Below, one piece after another: positions 1-11,600 of a stretch of 64,000 nt of DNA; the stretch's first letter is position 1, and each line of letters starts with the position of its first letter. The stretch comes from Thalassia testudinum (lineage: Eukaryota > Streptophyta > Magnoliopsida > Alismatales > Hydrocharitaceae). A program made the position numbers and the translations under genes. The DNA is taken from assembly GCA_037157565.1 (NCBI GenBank), contig JAZHRO010000026.1, positions 36,826,501 through 36,890,500 on the forward strand. Direction: 5' to 3'. The notes below the pieces were generated by a model. The model made no database searches and had not been told where the DNA came from. It worked only from the letters and a program-made list of their open reading frames with translations.

Positions 1-714
1 GAGGAGCACCTGCCCCTGGCGGAGTTTGCATACAACAATAGTTATCACTCGAGCATCGGCATGGCTCCCTACGAGGCTCTATACGGACGGAGGTGTACGG
101 CACCCTTGAGTTGGGTTGAGGTGGGGACCAAGTGGTATGTTGGCCCCAGGTTGATCCGGCAGAGTCAGGAGGTAGTTGAGCAGATCCACAGACGACTCCG
201 CACTGTCAGGAGCAGACAGAAGAGCTACGCGGATCGGAGACGCAAAGAGGTGCAGTTTGAGGTTGGGGACCACGTCTTCCTTCGTGTTTCGCCCATGAAG
301 GGCCTACAGCGGTTTGGGGTGAGAGGGAAGCTCGCGCCGAGTTTCGTAGGGCCCTTTGAGGTCCTGGAGCGGGTTGGACCTGTTGCTTACAGACTTGCCC
401 TTCCCCCGCAGCTTTCTGGTGTGCACGATGTGTTCCACGTGTCCAACCTCAGGAAGTACGTAGCCGATTCCAGTCACGTACTGAGTCACAAGAGCGTCGA
501 GGTGAGCGACGACCTGACCTACCTCGAGCGGCCAGTGCAGATTCTAGACCGAGCCGTCCGCAGTTTGAGACGAAAGCAAGTACCCCTGGTAAAGGTTTTG
601 TGGAGGAGCCAGCGGTACGAGGAGGCTACCTGGGAGCCTGAGGCAGCAATGCGGGAGCGGTACCCGGAGCTTCTCGCGGGTACGTCTTTTCGGACCAGCT
701 TCAGTCCTCTTTGA
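1..714 (+). CDS. Tekay/Del-type Ty3-gypsy pol, 3' end: integrase C-terminus plus chromodomain (partial)
   Basis: The reading frame is open from base 1 to a TGA at 712-714, so this is the 3' end of a longer polyprotein whose start lies upstream of the window. It begins in the integrase core region (EEHLPLAEFAYNNSYHSS), continues through the MAPYEALYGRRC motif and a basic stretch (KSYADRRRKEVQFEVGDHVFL), then a GPF-type C-terminal module (LAPSFVGPFEVLERVG... VFHVSNLRKY). The last ~55 residues are a chromodomain (LERPVQILDRA... VKVLWRS... EEATWEPEAAMRERYPEL). In chromoviruses this domain binds histone marks and directs integration into heterochromatin. No stop or frameshift is visible. The 3' LTR follows 85 bp downstream. 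The lineage assignment rests on the chromodomain and the typical post-pol sequence. Whether the whole element is intact cannot be seen. Confidence 0.93.
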   Translation, partial: EEHLPLAEFAYNNSYHSSIGMAPYEALYGRRCTAPLSWVEVGTKWYVGPRLIRQSQEVVEQIHRRLRTVRSRQKSYADRRRKEVQFEVGDHVFLRVSPMKGLQRFGVRGKLAPSFVGPFEVLERVGPVAYRLALPPQLSGVHDVFHVSNLRKYVADSSHVLSHKSVEVSDDLTYLERPVQILDRAVRSLRRKQVPLVKVLWRSQRYEEATWEPEAAMRERYPELLAGTSFRTSFSPL

Positions 715-799
715 GTTTGTTATGGTTAATTGGACATCTTTTCCCGCACCCTAGTTGGCACAAGTTTCGGGGACGAAACTTCCTTTGAGTTTATTATAT
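715..799 (+). promoter_or_regulatory. Tekay-like post-pol spacer with RGGA-loop hairpin
   Basis: Short noncoding stretch between the pol stop and the 3' LTR. It contains a perfect 8-bp inverted repeat, AAGTTTCG (762-769) and CGAAACTT (774-781), around the loop GGGA. The polypurine tract that would prime plus-strand DNA must lie here or at its end, but no clean long purine run is visible. Confidence 0.6.
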
Positions 800-816
800 T
801 GTTATGAACGCGTGCC

Positions 817-892
817 CCAGACGTCTTTTAAGACGTCCGGGAGGTGGCCCAGACGTCGGACCAGACGTCTGGGATCACATCCAGACGTCTGG
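817..892 (+). repeat. GACGTC palindrome module I of the Tekay-type LTR
   Basis: Five degenerate 12-mers of type CCAGACGTCTGG, in the spacing 12-0-12-8-12-0-12-8-12. The 8-nt spacers (GAGGTGGC, GATCACAT) are unrelated in sequence, so the palindrome is conserved and the spacer is not. It lies at the extreme 5' end of the LTR, upstream of the TATA-like box. Confidence 0.85.
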
Positions 893-1322
893 AAATCAGT
901 TATTTTCGACACGCGCGGGTCGTCTGCGCGCCTGAGCTCGCAGACCTGCATATTCGTTATTCCCTCTGCGGCTGCAGACACCCTGCTGCGATTCTCTCTC
1001 CTCCACGCGCGGCCTTAAAAGGCACGCGCTCCCTTCCGTCGCCTCCACCCCTTTCCTCTTCTCCTTCTAGTGCGCGAGAGCGAGCGCGGGGTTGCTGCGG
1101 CGGCGACGGCCGCAGTGGGCGCGGAGGGGGTGCTGCATGCGGCGCTCAGCCATGAGGGCGAGCTCGCCGGGGCTGCCAGGGCCGGCCGGTGGGAAGCGCA
1201 GCGAGCGCGGAACGACGTGGGAGGCCTGCTGCGGCTCGAGCAGCAGGCGCACGAGGTGTGACGAGGCTCGGCGTCGCGAGAGGAGGGCGAGTCGTGCCCT
1301 GGTTCTGGAAAAATTTCCAGAA

Positions 1323-1386
1323 TCAGACATCTGTGCTGATAGCCAGACGGCGGGGTCGACGTCTGGAAGACTGTCCAGACGTCTGA
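1323..1386 (+). repeat. GACGTC palindrome module II
   Basis: Four 12-mers in the order 12-8-12-0-12-8-12: TCAGACATCTGT, CCAGACGGCGGG, GTCGACGTCTGG, CCAGACGTCTGA. Located downstream of the TATA-like box. Confidence 0.8.
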
Positions 1387-1486
1387 AAGGTGAGTTTTCC
1401 GTCTTCTTCTTCCTTCCTGTCGACTGATCGTACTAAGGGAGAGAGATGAGTGTGCGCAGGCTCGGTGATTTGCCATCCAACGCGGA

Positions 1487-1669
1487 TCAGACGTCTGGCT
1501 GTAGTACCAGACGGCGGGAGCGACCTCCAGACATCCAGGGTGACCATCGAACGTCTGGGAGCTAGGCCAGACATCCCCGCAGACTTCTGGACGTCTGGGA
1601 AACCACGCTGAACAAGGTAATTCTCTGATCAACTTTTTAAGACGTCTAGAAGAAGTTCCAGACGTCTGA
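1487..1669 (+). repeat. GACGTC palindrome arrays III and IV
   Basis: Array III (1487-1578) has five 12-mers at an exact 20-bp period with unrelated 8-nt spacers. Array IV (1638-1669) is one pair, TAAGACGTCTAG and CCAGACGTCTGA, 8 nt apart, able to fold into a hairpin. Confidence 0.8.
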
Positions 1670-3436
1670 TTTTACACAGTTTCGTCGTTTTCGACCCGTT
1701 TAGGGCCCGTTCGGGTTCCGTTTTCCGCGATTCGAGTTGCGTTCTTTTCGAAATTAATTCCTCTACCCGTCTACAGTAGCTATACACTGTTTTGAGATAC
1801 TCCTTGTGTTTGATCCTTGTGATAGGACCCCGTTCCGTTGCAGTCTCAGGGGTCGCGGAGGCACGCGGGATTCCCGACCACGCCCCCATTACTCCCGTTG
1901 TACCTGGTAGAGTGGCTTTAAGTTATTAATAAAATCTGTTAAATTATGGAACCATAAATAGAACCTAGGACATTGCATGAATCCTAGGAATGAGAAATAG
2001 ATGGAATGATAGCTCCTAGGTGTTGCATGAATCCTAGGGCTGGAAAACTAGATTGTATGATAGATCCTAGGATATGGCATGAATCCTAGGATGGGAAAAC
2101 TAGTGGAATGTATAATGCTGCAGTCTTGGAAAATGGAAAGAGATATAAAGCTGCCTGTTGTGAATAAATAACGTTGTTGAGAACATGGATTGTAAGAATG
2201 TGAAACTGGAAAGTGAAACCTGGATGTTTGAGTAAAAAGGATGGAACCCTACGGGGAAATTAGGAGTGGAACTCCTGGAAAGAGAAAGGAATGGAACTGA
2301 GATGTAGTTGTGTACCGTCTCTTGGGTACGTAGTACCAAGGGAAGTACCTGTACCTATTTAGTGCAGAGTGGGGCCAGCCACCCCAGGGACCCGGGGTTA
2401 GGACCGGTCGCTCTGTACCGACTTGCTGGCCCTCGTGTACGTAGTACCGAGGAGAGCTACTAGTGTTAGGAGGGCACTAGCTACCCCACGGGCCCCGGGG
2501 TTCTGCTAGCCTCCTACACCGACTTGTTTAGGCCCACTGGGGCAAACCAGGGTAGTCAGGCGAGGGTGCGCGGACTGTGGAGGGGCAAGGCCCCGGTTTG
2601 GTTACTGTGGAGGGGTTGGACCCCTGTTACTGAGAGGGCTCTGCCCTGGACTGGTTCCGTGCTGTGCTTTGGGCGCACCCGTTAACGGAAACGACTGACC
2701 GCGTGCCAGTACAGGTTAGCTACCTGTGCGTTTATCGTGCGTGCCGTAGTCACCGTTACGTCTGTCAGTGACCTTGGGGTGGTTGACTGAGGGTAGGATC
2801 ACCACGGGGGACTCTCCCGGCCAGGAGAGCACCACGTGCTACTTCTACTTTTTGGAAAAGACTGCAATCAAGATCGTTCCCACGAGGAACATTCGAGATC
2901 AAGAAAAAGATCTGAGGAATAAATGAAATAGTAAGACAATTGAAAGATGTGAATAAAGAAAGTAATCGAACATAACAGCTACTGTACACTCTACTGTTGT
3001 CTTTAGTTAGTTGCCACTCTACTCAGCGTTTTGCTGACGTGTTACACTCGTTACCTTTTTCAGGACCAGGTGTTGAGCAGCCAGGGTCAGCGGCTGCAGA
3101 GGACGCTGGGCCGAGTAGGGTCCAGTAGAGTTACCACTGTCTCTTGTACCTCTTTTTGTTATGTTGTAGTTAGTAGTTCTTGTTTCCGCTGTACTTTCTT
3201 TACCTGCAGTTCAAATTATATTATGAATGTTGTTCTACTGTTGTGGTGGTACATACTGTGGTAGTTTCTTTCCTTACTGCTGTACTTTCTTACTGTTAGT
3301 TATATTCATGCTGAATGTGGTTTATTTTACTGCTCTTTTGGTTACTTCCTCGTTGGATGACTAGGTCTTGGGATTAGTTGAGTCGGTCCGGTTCTCGTGT
3401 CTCGTAGGGACTCGGGAACCGGGTCATTACGGTAAA

Positions 3437-3706
3437 CGTTTCAGACATTTGCATGATTTATTTCTATTTTTAGGTACTAGTTATTTTGTGATTTCAGTTA
3501 TTCTAACAAAAAGTCTCATTATCTTTTCATTCACATGTTCCTTAACGGAACGATCTTACTGCAATTTTCCCCAATGCAGAACGTGCACGTGATGCTCTCA
3601 TGGCTAAGAGAACACCCCGTGTTTGTCCTACACTTGGTCTACCACCCCAGGATCATAGTCACGGCATAGAGGTGACTATGGCACGCGCTATAAACGCACA
3701 GGAGGC
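3437..3706 (-). repeat. Minus-strand Tekay-type LTR fragment, left half
   Basis: Diverged match, in minus orientation, to the interior of the Tekay-type LTR (compare 46390-46570): GAACGATCTT...GCAATTTT, then GTGATGCTCTC and the GGTGACTATGGCACGCGCTATAAACGCACAGG block. The match stops at the end of element M and resumes at 36914 on M's other side. The left limit is approximate; bases 3432-3436 (GTAAA) may be the TSD of the upstream Tekay-like element. Confidence 0.65.
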
Positions 3707-5467
3707 TGAAAGAGCGATCTTTGTTTTCGATAAAATTTGTAACATAAAATGTTACGTCGTTGTAGCATGTCACGTGGCAGAAAATCGCTTTTCAAAAATA
3801 TTTAAAAATTCAAAACTAACCATGACGATTTAGGTTGTTTCCACAGGGAGGAATCAGCCTATTTTAACTAGTGAATCATGTCTTGTTTATTCAGGAATCT
3901 CAATGTGTAAGCATACTAACTGGTGCACGTGTTTTCAACATAATTTCTTGATTTAAAGAATTAATCAATAATGTAAGGGTGCACATGCAAAATCACCACC
4001 AATGAAATACCTGAATTGTGATCTTAATACTGAAAAGCACCATCAAATTTAGCTAAATCAGAATTTGTTCCCTATAACAAATATACATGCTTGCTTATTC
4101 ATGAGATGAATTTAACTATATGCAATTCAATTAAAATTGAGGGACATGCATGCAAATTTACTGCAATATATTAAATAGATAAATAAATGAATAGGAGAAG
4201 CTGCAATGGCATATGGCGTAAATAGAAATTAAAGGAAGAACAAAGGATTCGTCCTCTCTCCTCTTTGCGCACGAGAAGGAGCATCGGAGGGCATACTGTG
4301 TGCGATGGAGGTTAGCCAGCTCTTGGCTGTTGCGTTGGTGGTGTCGGTGGAGGTAGAGGCAGCCAGAGTCGGCCAGCCAGTGGAGGAGGAGAATGCCGGC
4401 ATGGTTTGCACGCATGTGCGCGTGGATGGCGAGAAGAGCCACCATGGTCGTGGGTGGGCCTCGTGGCGTTGAGGTGAGCACAGGGAAGTCGACAGCATGG
4501 AGAACGGTGTCCGGACGAGGTGGCTGCGTGGGGATGTTTGACACCGGTGATGGGTTCTTTCTTTTGGAGTTGTAGGTGGCTGTGGAAGGAAGAAGAAGAA
4601 GAAGCCGGGTGCAAGCACGCGAGCTGGAGCATGGGCTTCAGCTGCGCACGCGCGCGGGCTGGAGCATGGGCTTCGACTGTGCACATGAGGGTGCAACTGC
4701 TCACACCTGCACTTGCTGCTGGTGCACGTGGAGCGTTGCTTGGAGAGTGGTCTGCAGTGGTGGCGTGCGTGTGTGAAGCTAGCAGTTGGGTTCTTTTGAG
4801 GTTGAGGAAGGTGGCAGGTTGCAGACAGTAGCGAGCAGCTGTCACCACGCTTGCTGCCGCCTAGGAGGATGAAGAGGTGGCTGTAGTGGAAGCTCGCAGT
4901 GATTCATAGTGTTCACTCGTTGCACGATGTACGCCAGGAGCAAGGTGGTAGTCTCATTCATGGTGCACGCCTGTTTCACAGTGGAGGTCGAGAGGAGGTC
5001 CCCACAAGGGGGAGAGAATTTTTTCATCTGGTGCGCGGGTTTTCTCTCTTTATAAAAATTCCCCCATCTGTTCCGCCTGCCACCGGCTTCGCCAATCACT
5101 TGCGAACGTTGCGAGTGGTTGAAACCGATAGATAAGCATTGGTCGTTCTATATCAGACGTCTGACTTCATCATCAGACATCTTAAAATATGTAGAAATAG
5201 GAACTTGTGATGACAATTCCCCAGACGTCCATACTGATCTCCAGACGTCTTATAGACACAGAATTGCACGTTTGGACTCTTTACCTAGCCTGCATTCATC
5301 AGATAAATTATATTATCATATCATATGTTATTAAATGTAAAATTGATGCATAAAATTATATGCAGACTAAGATGAATTACCATATAATTCCTAATTAATT
5401 AGCAAATAAGAATAACTAATTAGAAAGTACTTAGGCCAAATAATGGTCAACGAAAGTGGACTTATCA
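3707..5467 (-). repeat. 3' LTR of element M
   Basis: Starts TGAAAGAGCGATC and ends ...GTGGACTTATCA on the plus strand (TG...CA on either strand). Closely matches 32707-34092 plus 36439-36908. Minus-strand TATA (TATAAAG) lies at 5048-5054, consistent with minus orientation. Contains four GACGTC palindromes at 5153-5252. Frames through the first part (4158-4848, both strands) are shadows. Confidence 0.87.
5153..5252 (-). repeat. GACGTC palindrome pairs in M LTR
   Basis: Two pairs with 12-8-12 spacing: 5153-5184 (TCAGACGTCTGA, 8 nt, TCAGACATCTTA) and 5221-5252 (CCAGACGTCCAT, 8 nt, CCAGACGTCTTA). Same grammar as the Tekay-type LTRs, in an LTR that otherwise looks unrelated. Confidence 0.8.
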
Positions 5468-6640
5468 AATGCCCCCATGCCTAAGTTTTGCTAGTCCCTA
5501 GCAAAAAGTGAAAACAATGGAACTAACCAGAAGGTTTTTTCTTCCCTTATTCCAAAAATTTAGAGATCTAGATAAATGTAAAGTAATAATAGCTTAGGTA
5601 ACGGATCCAAGTGAAAATAACCAACTTACATTTGCAGTTCGTATTTATCCCTTGGTAAATATTTCTATCGGGATAGGCAACTACTTCTCTCAGGGATAAA
5701 GCAAAAAATAATCTGTAAATTGACCCCGGCTTTTTAGCTTAGGTAGGAGATACTGAGTTAAATGGATTTGTATTTGGTGGCACACACTCATCTAGTGCTA
5801 CATGTAATCTAGTACTATAGACTCTAGATCTCTAGACTATTAAACAAGTCAACTTGGAGAGAGGCTAAACAACTGTGCTCTCTTTTCCTTCTTTTCTTTC
5901 TGAGATCACAAATCTTACTAGATTTAGTAAATGTACTCACTGTTTGGTGGCCTTACGTGGCATTCACACTTCAATTAAAATCCTAATAACCCTACAACTA
6001 AGTTAGAAGACCTCAGCCAGTATTCGAGCGATAAAAAATACGAAAAGTAGGTATGGGTCATATTTGGTGGATCACAATAGGTGTCTTTGTAGCCACAATG
6101 ATATGGACACTTGATAGAATTGACACCTAAAAAAGTTATGGCTTGAACCCCCTTTTTATATATATATATTTTTTTTTTCTTTTTCTTTATTTCTTCTTTT
6201 CTTCTCTTTTTTTTTCATAACTCAACACAACACGACACAGGCGTTTATTCATGAGGCATTATTAGGGATGATGATGGTCAAGAGAATATTATGTGGCTTA
6301 TTTGGTGGAAGTACCTACTTTTGACACCAGGAAATAATGGATAGGCAAGCGTATTTCTGCCTTTTGACACTATTACCATCCTTCAGTCGAGGACTCTATG
6401 AAGGACAGTCATAACCATCTACCATAGTCATAGTTTTATTAAGACTCAATCTTTGTGCATCTGCCTTATTTGGTAACTCTCAGGAATTCACACAATGTAC
6501 GCACACTGAAACAGAGAGCGAAAACTATGCCTAACTCTAAGGTATCCTTATCTAATTGTCTAAAACTTAAGAGTTCTTACACTAGACTTAGCGCACCAGC
6601 AATCTCTCTACTTTCTTCTCACAAATATGAGGTGGATCTA
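5468..6640 (-). other. 3' noncoding region of M, with polypurine tract
   Basis: The PPT, read on the minus strand, is TTAGGCATGGGGGCATT (5468-5484), directly abutting the LTR. Further in there is a 9-bp inverted repeat, TTTATCCCT (5644-5652) and AGGGATAAA (5692-5700). An AT-rich and T-rich stretch lies at 6150-6215. No ORF worth calling. The region ends at the TSD (ATCTA) of the inserted solo LTR. Confidence 0.7.
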
Positions 6641-6669
6641 TGTAAAGCCCCATTCTGATTTGAGCCTTT

Positions 6670-6733
6670 TAAGACATCTGGAGTGTCAGTCAGACGTCTG
6701 ACTAGACGTCTAAACCCCCTCCCAAAAGTCTGG
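6670..6733 (+). repeat. GACGTC palindrome module I (solo LTR)
   Basis: TAAGACATCTGG, 8 nt, TCAGACGTCTGA, 0 nt, CTAGACGTCTAA, 8 nt, CCAAAAGTCTGG: the same 12-8-12-0-12-8-12 layout as at 37138-37201, with different spacers. A lone pair occurs at 7526-7557. Confidence 0.8.
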
Positions 6734-7823
6734 AAATTGAAAAATTTGTACGTGCAATTGGTTCTGCGCGCAGCCAGTGCACAGACCTCTCCTCTCTCCC
6801 TTCCCTTTTTTTTCCCCGTCGAAACCCTAACCCCTCACCTATAAGAGGCCCCCTTCCCTCTCCTCTCCACTCCACCACACCTCCCCACTCCACTGTTGTG
6901 GGCAGAGACGTGCGAGAGAGCGAGAGCGAGAGCGAGGAGGAGGAGCGAGAGTGAAGAAAAGGAGAAGGCCGAGCTCGCGAGCTTCGTGGAAGCTCATCGA
7001 AGGTTTGCACGGAAACCGCGACGCGTGCGGGAGGAGAAGAGCGTCGGGGCGACATCCCTGACCTTCTGCAACAGTCAGAGCTGCAGCGGAGCTGAAGGAG
7101 CCGCAGCGGAGCACGGCGAGAGGTGCAGGAGTGCGGTGTGGTACTAGAGTTTTTCTAGTATCAGACGTCCAGAGGGCCTTCTAGACAACTGGCTGGATGT
7201 CTAGCGACGACACCAAATGTCTGAAAGTGAGTGTATCACGAAGGTACATCTTCCTCGCGGTTACGGCCATGCAGGCCGCACTGCAGGTGTGGTTTGCTTG
7301 GCTAAAAGAAGGTGCTGCTCTATCGTGCGCATGAGAAGCTTTGGGAAGGAGTGCGGCATGCCCTTCCATGCTTTTCGGACGTCTAGACAGCTTACCGGAC
7401 GATCGAAGACCTTCCTAGACGACTGGAGGACTGGTCAGACATCTGGAACTACTTCCAGACGGTCGCGGTGGAGTCCTGGACATTTGAGATCATCACAAGA
7501 GCTTGAGGTGAGTCTCTGTGACTTTTAAGACGTCTGGACTTGTTTCCAGACGTCTGATTTGGGTCTACAGACATGTTTTTGACCCGTTTAGGGTTAGATC
7601 GGGATCCATTTTACGTAAACGAAATATCTGTGATTTCCTTGTGAGTTCCTCTACATGTTAGAAACCTTTATATACTATTCTGAATGTTCCATTGTGATGT
7701 GTTTGTTGGTATAAGACTTCGACCTGCTGCGTGTTTGGGGCTTGCAGAGGCACGTGGGCCTACAGTTCGAGCCTCCAGTACTCCCAGATTGTCTGTGTTA
7801 AGACCCGTGACATCAAAACACTT

Positions 7824-7887
7824 TAAGACGTCTGGGAGTTGGTCCAGACGTCTGGTCAGACGTCTGGACACTTTCCCAGACGTCTGG
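7824..7887 (+). repeat. GACGTC palindrome module I, nearly perfect copy
   Basis: TAAGACGTCTGG, GAGTTGGT, CCAGACGTCTGG, TCAGACGTCTGG, ACACTTTC, CCAGACGTCTGG. Three of the four 12-mers are CCAGACGTCTGG or differ from it by one base. Confidence 0.88.
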
Positions 7888-8535
7888 AAATTAATTCTTG
7901 CGTGCGTACAATTGTGAGTCTGCGCGCGTGCCGCATGCAGACTGAAACCCCGCCGCCATCTTCTCTTTCTCTCTCCTCACGGACTTGCAGAAACCCTCCC
8001 CCAACGCCTACAAATACCCCCCTCTTCTCCCTCATGCCACCCCACCCCATCCGTCTCCTCCTTCCTCTAGCGCGAGAGCGAGAGTGAGAGCGAGTGCAGT
8101 AGCTACTGCTGGGTGTAGTGGCGGAGAGGTGCAACGAGAGGGAAGAGAAGAGAGCTCACCGGAGCAACTCGAGGCCGACCGGCATGCGCGAGGCGGAGTG
8201 TGTGTTGGGGAGGTTTCCCCCAGTGCTGCTGCAGCTCGAGCAGCGGGCAGACGAGTGCGACGTGGCCGCGTGTAGCGGGAAGAAGCTGAAGGAGCTTCTG
8301 ATTCTGTGATTTTTCCCAGAATGAGACGTCCGGACCTACATCCAGACGACGTAGACGACCTCTGGAGGGAGCTCCAGATGACTGAGAGGTGCGTATTTTC
8401 CTCCTTCGCTTCCTTCTGCGAATACGGCCATGTAGGCCATTCCGCCGAAGTTCTGTCTCAAGCCGTGTTGAGAGATGTCACGTGCGTGTGCAGGATTAGC
8501 TTCAGGAAGGCGCGGGACACGCCCTCCCACGCAGT

Positions 8536-8647
8536 TCAGACGTCTGAGCGAGTCACCAGACGGCGGAGAGTGTCTCCAGACGTCTGGAGAGGTGGTCGAA
8601 CGTCTGGAACTAGGTCCAGACGGTTCAGTAGGACCCCTGGACGTCTT
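8536..8647 (+). repeat. GACGTC palindrome array III, six sites at 20-bp period
   Basis: Six degenerate 12-mers separated by exactly 8 nt each (spacers GCGAGTCA, GAGTGTCT, AGAGGTGG, AACTAGGT, GTAGGACC). Not a simple tandem repeat, because the spacers differ. Confidence 0.85.
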
Positions 8648-11600
8648 AGGAGCAGTGCAGAGCGAGGTATGATCTGGACCTCTTTTTAAGACGTCTGGAA
8701 GATGTTCCAGATGTATGATTTGAGTCAGAATTATCATTTTTGACCTGTTTAAGGTCCGTTCGAGGTTCGATTTCCGCGTTTAAGATTCCATTCTTCTCAG
8801 AATAAGTTCCTCTACTTGTTTGAAATACTTTTATCTTGTTCTAAGTGATTTCTTGTGGTTGATCCTTGTGTTAGGACCTTGTTATGTTGCGGAGGCACGT
8901 GGATTTGCCGACCGAGCCCCCATTACTCCCGATTTTGTGGGTAGAGTGGCTTTCCTTAGTTAATTACAAAACATAAATGCATGTCTGGAATAAATGATAG
9001 ATCCTAGGGTATGGCATGAATCCTAGGACCAGAAACACTAGATTCAATGATAGATCCTAGGGTATGGCATGAATCCTAGGACTAGAAACACTGGAACGAT
9101 TGTATTGAATGCCTGAAATGCAGTCTTGGAATGAGTAGGTGGAATAATAATTGCCTGTAATTGGATAACAACTGCCTGTGAAATGTAGAGTATTGTTATT
9201 AATAACTGCCACATGTAATTTCTATTGTTTGAAATTAAATACGAGCTACTTGTATATAAATTGGAAAAGAAAGATTGAATGTTGGAACACATGCTATATG
9301 CGAATAAACCTGAATGATGAAACCTAGTATGGCTTGGCCTGAGAAACATGAGCATGAACCCTACGGGGAATTAGGAGTAGAGCTCCTAGAAATAAATAGA
9401 ATGGAACTGGAAATGTGAATGGGGAAGTGAGCTGGCCCTTGAGTATGGAGTACTAAGGAGAGCGACTATCCCCCTGTTTAGTACAGAGCAGAGCTTGCCG
9501 CCCTAGTGTTGGGACCTGGGGTTAGGACTGGCCACTTTGTACCGACTCTGTGGCCCCCGCATACACAATACCAGGGAGAGCTACTAGTGTAGGGAGAGAG
9601 CTAGCCACCCCATGGGGCCTGGGGTTCAGCTAGCCGTCCTACACCGACTTGTTAGGCCCACTGGGCAAACCAGGGTAGTCAGGAGAGGGTGCGCGGACTA
9701 TGGAGAGGCAAGACCCCTGTTTGGTTGCTGTGGAGGGGCTAGACTGCTGTTACTGAGAGGGCTCTGCCCTATACTGGTTCCGTGCTGTACTTTGGGCGCA
9801 CCCGTTAACGGAAATGATTGACCGCGTGCTAGTGCGGGGTAGCTACCCGTGCGTTTATCGCGCGTGCCGTAGTCACCGTTACGTCTGTCAGCGACCTTGG
9901 GGTGGTTGACTGAGGGTAGGACCACCACGGGGGACTCTCCCGGCCAGGAGAGCACCACGTGCTACTTCTACTTTTCGGAAAAGACTGCAATCAAGATCGT
10001 TCCCACGAGGAACATTCAAGATCAAGAAAATGACCTGATAAATGAACCAAGTAATGAAAGAGAGGATAATTAGTTGAATCAAGAAGAAATTAAAAATAAC
10101 AACTACCTTCCCACTTTTACTGTTTTTCTTAGCTAACTGGTTGCCACTCTACACAGCGTTTCGTTGACGTGTCGTACTTACCACCTTTTTCAGGACCAGG
10201 TGTTGAGCAGCCAGAGCCCACGGCTGCAGAAGGTGCTGGGCCTAGTAGAGCCCAGTAATTGCACTTGTGTTGTACCCGTTGCTGTAGTAGTGAGTATTTT
10301 GTTACACTTTTGTACTCTTTTATTGTAAACTTCATATTCTGTACCTGTTTTAATTTCTCTACTATTGTGGTGGTGTGTACTGTAGTAGTTCCTTTCTTTA
10401 CTGCTGTACTTTTGTTACTGTTAGTTGCTTACATGGTGAATGTGGTTTATTTTACTGCTTTTTGGTTACTTTCTCGTTGGACGACTGGGTCTTAGGATCA
10501 GTCGAGTCAGTCCGATTCTCGTATCCTGTAGGGATTCGGGAATCGGGTTGTAACAGTCTGGTAGAGTGATTTCCCCCCTTTCTACTTATAAAATATGAAT
10601 GCATCTATGAAAATTAGATAACTAGAAATCTAGGATGTGGCATGAACCCTATGACGAGAAATGGTTGGACCAATTGTTCTGCATAATTGTAATTGTATAT
10701 ACATGAATGAGCTAAATTGTTAGCAACTACCTGTAAATAAGTATGAGTTTCCTGTTAGAATATGAGCTGCCTGAGATAACTAAATAGTTACCTGTGATAT
10801 CACTTGTTGCATGTATTAAATTATGGAAATACGAGCTACCTGTGTATAACAAGAAATGAATGGTGAATGATGAAACTTGGATTGGAATAATATGATGAAC
10901 ATGAGCATGAACCCTACAGGGAATTAGGAGTAGAACTCCCGTGGTTGGTTGGAAACCTGGAATGGTAGATGGGAAGTGTGCTAGTCCTTGTGTACGTGGT
11001 ACCAAGGAGAGAAACTGTCCCCTTTTAGTGTAGAGCAAAGCTAGCCTCCCTTAGGTTGTGACCCGGGGTTAGGATTGGCCACTCTACACCGACTCCTGTC
11101 GACCCTCGCGTAAGCAGAACCGAGGTGAGCTACTAGTGTAGGGAGGGAGCTAGCCACCCCACGGGGCTCGGGGTTAAGCTAGCCAACCTACGTCAACTTT
11201 TTTGACCCTCTGGGCAAACCAGGGTAGTAAGACGAGGGTACGCGGACTGTGGAGGGGCGAGACCCCTGTTTGGTTCTGAGGGGCTAGGCCGTTGTTTTTG
11301 AGAGGGCTAGGCCCTATACTATTCCGTGCTGTATTTTAGGCGTACCCGCTAGTGGAAATGGCTGACCTCATGTCAGTGCGGGGTAGCTACCCGTGCGCTT
11401 ATCATGCGTGTTGTAGTCACTACTACATTTAGACAGTGACCTTGGGGTGGTTGACTGGGTGTAGGACTACCACGGGGGACTCCCTCGGCCGGGAGAGCAC
11501 CACGTGTACCTTCTACTCTTCGGAAAAGACTGCAATCAAGATTGTTCCCACGAGGAACATGCCAGATCAAGAAAAAAATCTGAAAGTAAACTAATGGGGT

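Larger units (their letters stand above)
800..3431 (+). repeat. 3' LTR of the Tekay-like element (2632 bp)
   Basis: Begins TGTTATGAACGCG and ends ...GGGAACCGGGTCATTACG (last base G where sister copies have A). Both ends match the solo LTR at 45858-48533, which is delimited by a TSD. A TATA-like CTTAAAAGG lies at 1014-1022. U3 and the region around 1320-1670 carry arrays of GACGTC palindromes. The right half contains ATCCTAGG-type repeats near 1960-2100. All ORF-like stretches inside (for example the Ser/Arg-rich minus-strand frame 1015-1632) are compositional and not genes. Confidence 0.9.
7796..10555 (+). repeat. Nested solo Tekay-type LTR (2760 bp)
   Basis: TGTTAAGACCCG...GGGTTGTAACA flanked by perfect 5-bp TSDs GTCTG (7791-7795 and 10556-10560). 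It sits in a related but distinct LTR; the host LTR resumes at 10561 with GTAGAGTGATTT, the expected continuation. TATA-like TACAAATACC at 8009-8018. No coding sequence. Confidence 0.95.

Noticed and set aside
8536..8647. CRISPR-like array
   Set aside because: Units are 12-bp degenerate palindromes with 8-nt spacers in a plant LTR; no direct repeat of CRISPR length and no cas gene.
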